The notes beneath the pieces are model-generated. The model was given only the letters and a program-made list of their open reading frames with translations. It ran no database searches and had not been told where the DNA came from. Shown one piece after another: positions 19,279 to 27,469 of a DNA stretch of 64,000 nt. Source of the stretch: Chloropicon primus (taxonomy: Eukaryota; Chlorophyta; Chloropicophyceae; Chloropicales; Chloropicaceae); contig CP060773.1 in the NCBI GenBank assembly GCA_023205875.1, positions 353,211 to 417,210 on the forward strand, written 5' to 3'. Made by a program: the position numbers and the translations under genes. Every line of letters begins with the position of its first letter. The stretch's first letter is position 1.

Positions 19279-19875
19279 GGTCCTCCTGCACTCCGCCACC
19301 TTGAACCTTTTCGGGTGCTCCTTCGAGGCTCTCTTCGTCGCTGTCTTCTCACACCTCCATCATGCTGACCATCCCGACGCCTCGAGCACCTCGCCGTCCC
19401 TGGCCTCTCGCCGTCACGGCTTCCGCCAAAGTATGAACGAAGCGTTGCTCTCAGTGCGTCCTGTCGAGTCACCCCCTGTTTCGGGTCCTCAAATCTTCCT
19501 CAGACCGCTTCCAGTTTCAAGCGAGAGCTCTTTCGAAAGAAGAAGAGATGGTGCTTCCTCCTCGCTCTCTTCCTTTCTCCCTCTCGACCTCCCCCGCCCC
19601 CCACTGCCTCACAAGCGTCCGCCTTTCTCTCTCCCTCTCGGCTGGGCTCGATCGGTTTGTCCCGTTCAGCCTCGCCGGCGATCGCTGCTCTCGGAGATCA
19701 AAGGCTTGGGAGATCAGAGCTTGGAGGGGGAGGAGTTGCAGGGCGAGGTGAGGGTGATCACAAGGAGGGAAGGGGCATCAAGTGACGTGCGCACCAAGAT
19801 CATCTCACGATCTTTCGCTGGAGTCCGCAGTCGATCAAAATGACCCACGGGTGAGGGAGCTGGTGGAATGGAGGA

Positions 19876-19908
<33 letters not shown>

Positions 19909-20034
19909 CAACTACCTCTCGTAACGTAACGTTCATACACATAGGAAAGCGAGGTCCTCTGCGGTCCTCTGCGCTCCACCGGTGATTTATTTGGTAAGAC
20001 TTCTGCCGCGAAAGGTGGACCGTACCCATGCCCC
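19279..20034. other. Intergenic, upstream of IRE1
   Basis: No gene supported. Contains a shared motif copy at 19517-19551 facing IRE1, a second in the opposite orientation near 19802-19833, and an ACAC microsatellite (19877-19907). Confidence 0.55.
19517..19551 (-). promoter_or_regulatory. Shared upstream motif before IRE1
   Basis: Plus-strand TCAAGCGAGAGCT, TTTCGAAAGA, AGAAGAGATGG; starts about 240 bases upstream of the IRE1 ATG. Confidence 0.5.
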
Positions 20035-21001
20035 CTACAGCTCCTCGATGAGAGGTTTGAAGTCCTCAGAGGCAGGACGCGGTGAGGCGCCGTCGTCGTT
20101 GCCTCTGGAAGGGTTCTCAACAACGAGGAGCTTCTCCTCCAGGGAGCTCCCTTGCGGATTTGCGTCGACTGGCGCTTGCCTTGCGGACGCGTTCGACTTG
20201 GGATTATTGCTTGCCTTGTTCCTCTCCTCATCCTCTGCCAGCTGCTCGAATCGCTTGGCCATCGTCCCCGCCATCGACTGGTAGAAAGCCATCACCTGCG
20301 GGTTGTTTTGGTACTTCTTGATGTTCTCCGGATTCTTCGCGATGTCGTTGACCGCCTGCATCACTTCGGGGTTGTCGAACCCCTTCATGAGGTCTGGGTT
20401 CTGCATCACGTTCTGCATCATGTCCGCGGTGGGCTTCATCGCATCAGCGACCTTCTCCTTCATTTGCATCAGCTTGGCCTGGTCCGAGTTCGGGTCGATC
20501 TTCATCCATTCTGGAACTTTTGTTTGGCTGCCCTGGCCACCCAAGTCCCCCCCTCCCTTCCATGCTTTGATCTCCACCATCCCATCCTTCTTCTTCTTCT
20601 TCTTCTTCTCCTGCTGCTGAGGCTTCTTCCTCGGAGCATCGAAGAACCCACGCCTCATTCCCTGCTTCACAGGAGCCGCTTTGCTGGCCGCCCTTGCAGC
20701 CGGCTTGGCAGCGTACGCTCCTGCCAAATACAGCAATGCAGAGAGCCATCTTCAGTCTCACAATTCCCTGGCACGGTTGCCATCAGCTTGTTTCACTTAC
20801 CATCTTTCACGCCGAGCTTGCTCAGTTCCTTGGACACGTCGTCCAGTGGCGGTGGAGCCTCTGTTTCTCATCACGACGATAGAGCAAAGAAGAAGAAGAG
20901 TCGATGTCAGACATCCTAATCTTCCAGGAGGCACTCGTTCATCGGCCAGCAATCTTTGCATTCTTCTTCTTACCGTCTTCTTCATCAGAACTGGAGGACA
21001 T
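20035..21001 (-). CDS. STI1-domain (DP-like) co-chaperone-type protein
   Basis: Three exons, 21001-20974, 20860-20801 and 20720-20035, all joined in phase 1, encode 257 residues beginning MSSSSDEED. The protein has an acidic start, then EAPPPLDDVSKELSKLGVKDG, an Ala/Lys-rich part with MRRGFFDAPRKK and a run of seven lysines, and a helical STI1 region: MMQNVMQNPDLMKGFDNPEVMQA followed by NPENIKKYQNNPQVMAFYQ. STI1 repeats occur in Hsp70/Hsp90 co-chaperones, ubiquilins and plastid TIC40; no TPR or ubiquitin domain is present here, so the partner is unknown. The C-terminus is low-complexity and ends PLIEEL. No signal or membrane segment. Two of three exons are very short (28 and 60 bases), unusual for this window. 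Confidence 0.8.
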
Positions 21002-21417
21002 CTTGAACCGTCCTCCACAGCAGAGTGTCCTCTGGTTCTAGCAGGTGTTGGACCAAAGCTCGTGTCACTTCACAGGTGTCACGCAATCCTCGCGATGGGA
21101 TGCACCGCCTGCTGGATCCCTTGCCTCCCTCTTGCGCCTGTTGAACCGGAACACCCCTCCACTCCACCCTCTGGCTGCCCCCTCCAAGCACCACTTGGTG
21201 AGAGGAGCTCGGTCTATGTTAGACTAAACTGTGCCAAATCCTTCACAGGACGCCATTCGTTTCGATGAAAGGCTCTTTGGGAAGCCAATGAGACGATCTT
21301 GACATCTTTAAACTCCCTCACCTCGTCCCTCTTCGTTCTCGTGGTCCATACCTCGCTCAAACTCACCTCGCTGGTCTGATGGTGCACTGATCCCCTGGAC
21401 AAGATCTGCAAAGCAGA

Positions 21418-21472
<55 letters not shown>

Positions 21473-21605
21473 GAGAGGAGATTTTATCCCTGTGTCATCC
21501 TCCTGAAGGATCCTGCATCGCATCTTGGCATCATCTGCGTCCAAGGAAAGGATGGAAGGCTTCATCTTTGGGGTTTGAAGTGACAGAGGAGCAGGGAGAA
21601 GGAAG
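21002..21605. other. Intergenic, divergent STI1 gene / type II membrane protein
   Basis: No gene supported. Holds a ~60-base GA microsatellite at 21419-21480. A CTTCACAGGACGCCATTCG string at about 21241 echoes one at 4310 near the surface-protein promoter. Confidence 0.5.
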
Positions 21606-22931
21606 ATGAACCAAGGGAAGCAGAGGAGTTGGCGTGCTTACGCACGTCACGTCAGGGGGGCTGTGGACGACCTGCGGAGAGGGAAGCTCAAGGGACACAT
21701 GCTTGAAATCGGCATCGTGTTCTTGCTTTTCATCACATTGATGGGATACTTCGTGCTTCAACCCCAGACCACTGCGAAGAGGAAGATCAGTTCCTACTTC
21801 AAGGATATCCAGCAGGAGGCCAAGTATCACAGACAGCAACTGCTGAAGATCCAGGAAGAGAGGAATGGATTGGACAAGCTTGAGAGTTTCCACTCCAGTG
21901 CCTATGCCAAGCTCATCTCTGAATTCGAGGAAGCTTTGTCGAAGGATGTCTCCCTTGGCGCGGCACAACACGTGCTGCTTCAAGAGATCTGCAGAGATCC
22001 GCTTCATGGACTTCAAGGTCAATACTTTGCGTCAGAGGGTCAGAACTTTGACAACAACGGGCCACTGAATGAGACGTGGCCAGGTGTTGTCGCCGCAGCG
22101 GTGGGTCAGGTGGTGAAGCAGACCAAGGAAGGTCGGGCGGGCATGACTTCGTGTTCCCTGTTCGACGTTGGCAGCAGCAGCAGACCTGATATCTTGGTTG
22201 AGATCCTCAATACTGTTTCATCAAGCGAGTGCGAGACGTACATCTACGAGACGACGAGCAGCAGCGTGGAGCGCCTTGAGCAGGCGCTTGAAGCCTCACC
22301 TCACACCCGGCGCGTCGGCCTGAAGGGGTTCTGGAACTATACGATGGATGGCAAGTCAGCTCCGTTCAAGGTGACCACGATGGACACGCTGATGGCGGAG
22401 CAGCTCCAGAAGCACGAGTACTTGGAGAGCGACCTCATAGTGGCGAGGATAGGTAGGATGGTGGACGATAGTTTTTGGAAAGAGATACATGGAGGAGCGG
22501 ACACGATCGAGCGCATCGCGGGCAGGAGGATCAATCTCAGCCCGCTGCAGGGGCTCGAGAAGTTCTTGCTGCTGAAGAGGCTCACCATGGTGGTTTGGGA
22601 GTCGTACACGGATCACAAGCTCAAGGAGGAGATCGACTACGTGTCTAGCTTCGGGTATAAGGTATACATAGTGGGAAGAAAAAAGTTTGTGAGGGTTGAT
22701 GGCTACTACTACGACCAGAAATACAGCGGACTGAGCCAAAGCAACTCGGCGTTCGGGATCGAGGAATCGTACTTGGGAACGTGCCACTTTTCGGTTACTC
22801 TCGTAGCGTTTGTGGAGACCCACAGCATTAACTCGTTCATACAGCAAGAGCAGCTGCCGTGCAAGCATTTCAAGGGCGTCAGCTGCAAGTGCGACAACTT
22901 CAGGACGGACCGAGTTTATGACATGTGCTGA
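21606..22931 (+). CDS. Type II membrane protein, unknown, possibly Golgi transferase-like
   Basis: Single exon of 441 residues. A short basic cytosolic tail (KQRSWRAYARHVRG) precedes one membrane span at about 34-54 (MLEIGIVFLLFITLMGYFVL), then a likely coiled coil (to about 105) and a lumenal globular domain with SSSRPDILVEILN, ESDLIVARIGRMVDDSFWKE, LTMVVWESYTDH and YKVYIVGRKKFVRVDGYYYD. The short stem and lumenal domain resemble Golgi glycan-modifying enzymes, and the strand pattern is reminiscent of FkbM-type methyltransferases, but I cannot place it with confidence. Five Cys residues cluster at the C-terminus (CKHFKGVSCKCDN, ending YDMC), suggesting disulfides in the secretory pathway. 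Ends 116 bases from the convergent gene at 23048. Confidence 0.75.
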   Translation: MNQGKQRSWRAYARHVRGAVDDLRRGKLKGHMLEIGIVFLLFITLMGYFVLQPQTTAKRKISSYFKDIQQEAKYHRQQLLKIQEERNGLDKLESFHSSAYAKLISEFEEALSKDVSLGAAQHVLLQEICRDPLHGLQGQYFASEGQNFDNNGPLNETWPGVVAAAVGQVVKQTKEGRAGMTSCSLFDVGSSSRPDILVEILNTVSSSECETYIYETTSSSVERLEQALEASPHTRRVGLKGFWNYTMDGKSAPFKVTTMDTLMAEQLQKHEYLESDLIVARIGRMVDDSFWKEIHGGADTIERIAGRRINLSPLQGLEKFLLLKRLTMVVWESYTDHKLKEEIDYVSSFGYKVYIVGRKKFVRVDGYYYDQKYSGLSQSNSAFGIEESYLGTCHFSVTLVAFVETHSINSFIQQEQLPCKHFKGVSCKCDNFRTDRVYDMC

Positions 22932-23047
22932 GCACCAAGCAGGGGGTTAAAAGAAAAGATTTTGTTTCGTTTTTTAGCACGACGACACCTCGGTCCTCCT
23001 CCCCTTTCCTTTTCTTTTTTGGTGTGTGTGTGCGTGTCTTGGAACGA

Positions 23048-23884
23048 TTAACCTCCGCTCCCGGAGGGCTGGCTCCCGGAGGGAGGTGTGCAGAGGAAGG
23101 ACAGCGCTCCGCAGAATATCTCCGTGGACGCCTCGGCGATCTGGGTGCCGGTGGTTTGCAGGCCGCTGACGAGGTTGTTGCCAAAATCCGTGAAGGCGCT
23201 CCCAACAGAGTTCAGGCCCTCCTCCAAGGTGGAGTTGCCTGATAGCACGTTCGAGATGCTCTCTCCGATAGTGTTGCCCGCCGCCGAGAGATCTTGCAGA
23301 GCCGGTTCCACCACGCTTGTGGCGTTTTGCACAACGTCCGCCACGTACTGACGCCCACCGCCTTCTGTGATGACGTCGGTGACGTTCGACACCCCGTCGA
23401 CAATCTCGCCCACGGTCCGCACCCCCTTTTGGAGTCCTCCGACGATCCCGCTGAGGTCTTGCACGACCTTTTGGAGCTGCCCGTTCGTAAGCGCGGGCCG
23501 CAGCCTGATGCTCAGCTGCGAGGCGTCCCCCAGGAAGCTGTTGTTGAGCTCGCCGAAGAGCGAAGTAATCGACCAAGTCCCAAGGGCAACGGCAACCGCA
23601 GTCAGCACGAAAGCGACCAGCTGGCACACCCTCGCACTGATTTGGACGCAGGCCTGCCTCCTGTACTTTCTCACGTCCACAACGAACTGGGCATACTCCT
23701 TGCTGCTGACTTTTATGATGCCGTTCTTCAACCTCTTCCCCTTGTAGGTGAAGTGTTGCCCCTCCCTCTGCCCGACCTCGGCGATCTCAAGCAGCTCCTG
23801 GCTCACCTGATCCGCCCTCGACACGGAAGAGTCCCCTCCCCTCGCGCTCAGCAACTGCGCCCTCGCTGTGTCTGGCCCGCTCAT
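23048..23884 (-). CDS. Single-span membrane protein with Gly/Asn-rich helical ectodomain
   Basis: Single exon, 278 residues from ATG 23884 (MSGPDTARAQLL); the frame stays open upstream but that part is Arg-rich leader. An N-terminal region with HFTYKGKRLKNGIIKV and VRKYRRQACVQ precedes a membrane span at about 95-118 (QLVAFVLTAVAVALGTWSITSLF). The rest is a long amphipathic helical domain with repeated Val/Ile/Gly/Asn patterns (GIVGGLQKGVRTVGEIVDGV, NVTDVITEGG, NNLVSGLQTTGTQIAEA), several N-x-S/T sites and a PSGSQPSGSGG tail. No family recognised. It is transcribed away from the similarly organised gene at 24214 from a 329-base shared promoter, suggesting a related pair. Confidence 0.7.
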   Translation of the reverse strand: MSGPDTARAQLLSARGGDSSVSRADQVSQELLEIAEVGQREGQHFTYKGKRLKNGIIKVSSKEYAQFVVDVRKYRRQACVQISARVCQLVAFVLTAVAVALGTWSITSLFGELNNSFLGDASQLSIRLRPALTNGQLQKVVQDLSGIVGGLQKGVRTVGEIVDGVSNVTDVITEGGGRQYVADVVQNATSVVEPALQDLSAAGNTIGESISNVLSGNSTLEEGLNSVGSAFTDFGNNLVSGLQTTGTQIAEASTEIFCGALSFLCTPPSGSQPSGSGG

Positions 23885-24213
23885 CACCGCCCCCTCGCAC
23901 GATGTGAAGAACCGTTTCACGCCCTCACGCCCTCCCTCCGTCCTCCCTTGCGCCAAGCGAGGGCTGGATGGAAAGCTCTCGAGACGCTCTTCAAGCCTCT
24001 CTCCCTCCCTTCTTCCCTCTCTCTTCGCCCCTCCCCTTCGAACGAACGCAAACGCTTCTCCTAAAACCCCATCACGGACTCCCGCCAAAAAAACTGTAAC
24101 GCTCGTAACGCTCAATCACGGCTCTCGAGACGAAAACGGCGGGAGAGAGTGAGAGAGTGAGGCCTGACTTGAGGTTTGACAATCGCGGCGGTCGAGGATA
24201 TTGCACGACGAGG
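23885..24213. other. Bidirectional promoter region
   Basis: 329 bases between two divergent membrane-protein genes; contains one clear shared motif copy (23952-23989). No gene seen. Confidence 0.6.
23952..23989 (-). promoter_or_regulatory. Shared upstream motif
   Basis: Plus-strand GCCAAGCGAGGGCT, GATGGAAAGC, TCTCGAGACGCTC, one of the best matches; 68 bases upstream of the minus-strand ATG at 23884. Confidence 0.6.
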
Positions 24214-25038
24214 ATGAGCACGAGGAACCCAGCGTACGACCGGCCGGTGGAGCCGGTGGCTTCCATGTCGCACCAGCCGCCGATGGAGCAGAGGAAGGCC
24301 GACCATCCAGATGAGGACGAGGAGGTTGCGATGGAGGTTGCCCCCCTGCTCCACGCGGAGATGCAGAAGGTTCACGGAAGGACGAGGTGCCAGACCTGTG
24401 CAATCGTCACACAAACCGTCCTGTACGTGAACTCGGGCCACAAAGCACGCAAACACAATTCCACCACCACAACCACCAACTTTTCTCTCTTTCTCTCTGC
24501 CTTGCTTGCACATCAGAGCTCGAGGTCGCTGACAAAACCTACCCTTCCTCCTCTGCCTTGCCCGTGCGTGTCCCTCTTGTGTCCCTGCATAGGCTTGTCT
24601 GCATAGGCCTGGTGATCATCGCAGGCGTCGTTGTCATCGTCGGGGAGTTCCAGTCCCTGAACAAGGAGCTGGACTCGATCGCGTACACGGGAGAGCTTGC
24701 GAGACCCTTGCTCCAGGACGGGGCGACCTTGGCCAACAACTTCAACAGTGAGTGGGAGGAAGCGTCTTGGTGATGCGGTTGAATGACTGAGCTGACTCAA
24801 TTCTGGATCTTTTCTTGCCGCAGACTTGACTGGAGACCTCGAAGGTAACCTTGGAATCACCGGGAATGGTTCCGTGGCGTCGGGAGTGAGAGACTTCACC
24901 AACCAGATCGCAGATGCGGGGAGGCAGCTCTTCAATGGGTTGACGGGGGCCCTCACAGGTGCCACAGGCAACGGAACCGACGCTCCCGCGGCTCCGGCGC
25001 CGCCGCCAGCAGGAACAACAACACAGGGAGGGAATTGA
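24214..25038 (+). CDS. Single-span membrane protein, three exons
   Basis: Exons 24214-24422, 24593-24747 and 24824-25038 (donors GTACGT and GTGAGT, acceptors CATAG and GCAG) join in frame to 192 residues. An acidic cytosolic-looking half (HPDEDEEVAMEVAPLLHAE, RTRCQTCAIVTQTV) leads into one membrane span made across the first splice (LLVCIGLVIIAGVVVIVG), then EFQSLNKELDSIAYTGELARPLL and a Gly/Asn/Thr-rich region (NLTGDLEGNLGITGNGSVAS, DFTNQIADAGRQLFNGLTG) ending in a Pro/Ala tail. The layout and the amphipathic Gly-rich ectodomain echo the divergent neighbour at 23048-23884, so the two may be diverged paralogues or subunits of one complex; this is inference. Function unknown. Confidence 0.7.
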
Positions 25039-25137
25039 GCCGAGCAGCTGCATGCAACACAAGATCTCTCGGACGTTTGGGTGGGCGGCGGCTTCGTTTC
25101 ACGTAGTTTACACCTAATCCTTTCGTTACAACCATTT

Positions 25138-26186
25138 TCACGACAGCAAGTCCACCTCCTGCCGCGTGAGCAGTCTCCACTTTCCCTCGGGCAACCCCTC
25201 GACATCCCACGGGCCGATTCGGGTCCGAAAAAGGTCGACGACCTTCAGGCCAACCTTGGAGCAGCACCGCCGAATCTGGTGCTTCCTCCCTTCCCTGAGC
25301 TCGAAACCCAAAACTTTCTTGTCCTCGGCATCCTGCTTCACGACCATTCTCTTCAGCTTCACTCCGTCCAGGTTCATGGACCCGTTCAGCCGCTTCACTT
25401 GCTCCGCGGACGCGTCCCTGTCCACCTCGACGACGTATCTCTTCCAAACGTCTTTGGTTCCTATGACCCTCCTCGCGAGGACGCCGTCCTGGGTCATCAG
25501 AAGCAGTCCCCGGGACTCTTTGTCCAAGCGACCGACGACTGCCATGTGCCAGGGCTCTTTCACGACAGCGCGAGTCATCGCTCCGTCCGGTGCCGGGCCC
25601 CGCCCCTCGGGAACAAACTGGTTCTCGGCCCTCAGGAGCTCCCAGGCTGGGGTCTGTCCGAGCTTGTGGTCCGGCTGTGGTTCGCGCAGAAGCAATTTCA
25701 GTCCCAAGGAGAACACACACACACACACACACACAGAGAGAGAGAGTGAGACGCACGCACGCACGCACGCACGAAAGGGAGAGCGAGAGAGCGATGACCC
25801 ACCTGTGTGCTCACGATGCCCATGGGCTTGTGCAGTATCGCCGTTGGCTGTTCCTCCTTCACGATGGTGATCTCCGCCCCGACGTCGATCTTCCTCCCCG
25901 GATCCCGGTGTACCTGCCCATCCACCATCACCTTGCCGTCCTGCATGAGCCTCTCGCTCTCCCTCCTGCTCGCCAAGCCGCGCTGGGACATAATCTTCGC
26001 CGCCCTTTCCAGGTGGTGTTGTGCCTCCTCCTGCCTCCTGGCGCCCCCCTTCCTCGAAGTGCCCGCAAGGTAAACGTCCTTTGGCACTGGCCTCGGCCTC
26101 CTGCTGGACTCCGTCCCCTCCCTCCTCCTCTGCCCTCCCCTGCCCTCCCCCCACCCGCTGCTTCGGCAAACGCGCACCTTCTTCAT
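25138..26186 (-). CDS. RsuA/RluB-type rRNA pseudouridine synthase (organellar)
   Basis: Exons 26186-25803 and 25674-25138 give 306 residues. Exon 1 carries an Arg/Gly-rich leader, then an S4 RNA-binding domain (LERAAKIMSQRGLASRRESERLMQ written in part: KIMSQRGLASRRESE, GKVMVDGQV) and the LHKPMGIVSTQ strand. Exon 2, after the CACAG acceptor, continues with TPAWELL and the catalytic loop VGRLDKESRGLLLMTQDG containing the active Asp, then KRYVVEVD, LREGRKHQIRRCC and the terminal LTRQEVDLL. This bacterial-type enzyme modifies small- or large-subunit rRNA; in a eukaryote it should act in plastid or mitochondrion, and the leader could be a targeting peptide. The 128-base intron contains CACACA and GAGA repeats next to the acceptor. 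Confidence 0.88.
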
Positions 26187-26231
26187 CACGACTTGAAATG
26201 GGCGAGGAGAGGATGTCCCGGCATCAAACGA

Positions 26232-26269
26232 GTCAAGCGACGGCTTTTTCGAAAGATATCAAGGTCTAG
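26232..26269 (-). promoter_or_regulatory. Shared upstream motif
   Basis: Plus-strand GTCAAGCGACGGCT, TTTCGAAAGA, TCAAGGTCTAG; 46 bases upstream of the ATG at 26186. Confidence 0.5.
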
Positions 26270-26387
26270 TTTCACTGAGTATCGAAGATGATCTCCCCTT
26301 CGCCCGAAAATCGGTATCAAATCTCCATCCTATCGCGACCACCCCGAGGACGATGGCGATGATGTTGTTCCCTCCAAAACGTTTTAC

Positions 26388-26628
26388 GACCCACTCCGTG
26401 CGTCAAAATCTTCAACCGAGGTGTCGATGGAAATCTATTGAGACGGAACTTTGACTCTCACCCTCCTCTCCTTGTCCTTGTCCTTCCTCTTCCTCTCTCC
26501 AGCCCGTCACCTCACCTCCAGCTTCCAATTGCTTTGATTTATATTTTGATCTCCCTCTACCGAACCACTCCGTGGGTCAAAATCTTCACACGAGGTGTCG
26601 ATGGAAAGATCTTGAGACGTAGAATTCC
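26388..26628. repeat. Direct repeat carrying the shared motif
   Basis: Two ~68-base copies, 26388-26455 and 26560-26628, share CCACTCCGTG, GTCAAAATCTTCA, CGAGGTGTCGATGGAAA and TTGAGACG. They differ at a few positions. No gene start is recognised nearby, so they may mark an undetected transcript or be a mobile copy. Confidence 0.7.
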
Positions 26629-27469
26629 ATTATAGGCACCAAACCCTCCTTAGAGCACCGCAGCGACTGACCTATCCCCTCTCTTTCCCAGACCTCTTGA
26701 CCGAACCGTCCCTCCCTGCTTGGTGTGAAACATTCACCATGCATTTCGCAATACTAAACGTCTCTCACCAAAACCGATATGTACACTATGTATGAGTCCT
26801 GGTACACTATTTGTGAAACCCCTGGGGCGCCCCAGAGGTTCCAAGAAAATGAAAAGGAGAGTGAGTTCTTGAGTACTTTGTCCAACGAATACGAGTGTTT
26901 TTGTCTGTGTATGACGTTTATTAATGTGTCGGTCGCGAGGGTATTTCCCACCAAGGGTCAAGAGAGCGAGGAGAGGGAGGACAGGACCGCTTCTCTGGGT
27001 TGGCCTCATTGCTCCAAAGTCGGCTACGTTGGTGTGGTATTGGATCCAAGATCGTACCTTTCCATTAGCAAAAGGTTCCTTCATCCAAGGGAAGCGCCAG
27101 GATCGGCACCACCGCCAGGGACGAGACGCTGGAAGGGCCAAGACCCTTGGGTCAGTGCAGTGGGCCAAGCTCGGGAAGCCCACCCAACGCTTGAGTGACA
27201 CAGGCTCACCAAGGTTCACAAGCTTGTGAGGTGGATCTCTGTCTACAAACGGGAATTACTTGTCATCATTGCCGTCAAAAGACAAGCTTGTCTCCTGTAT
27301 CGCTCCCAACACGGCGGCGTGCGTGTGTTCGTCATGGCTGGCAAAGGTTTGAGTTGCTCTTCCGGAAAGATTATAGTTTGCTCTTTGCTCTGAAGAGGTC
27401 GTGCTTGGCTGATAGACTGATCGCTTGATTGAATTAACGAGACAGAAGCAACGAAGCAATATCCACAAG

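Larger units (their letters stand above)
26187..27469. other. Long intergenic region without a supported gene
   Basis: About 1.28 kb, somewhat AT-richer than coding DNA. It holds a shared motif copy at 26232-26269 facing the RsuA-like gene, and a 65-70-base direct repeat (26388-26455 and 26560-26628, 172 bases apart), each copy containing a further motif. Between 26700 and 27240 there are short open stretches on both strands but none with plausible composition; a 12-base palindrome CACAAGCTTGTG lies near 27218. Confidence 0.5.

Noticed and set aside
26734-27219. Minus-strand open frame of about 160 codons in the long gap
   Set aside because: Composition and codon use do not resemble neighbours, and no domain or splice partner is visible.
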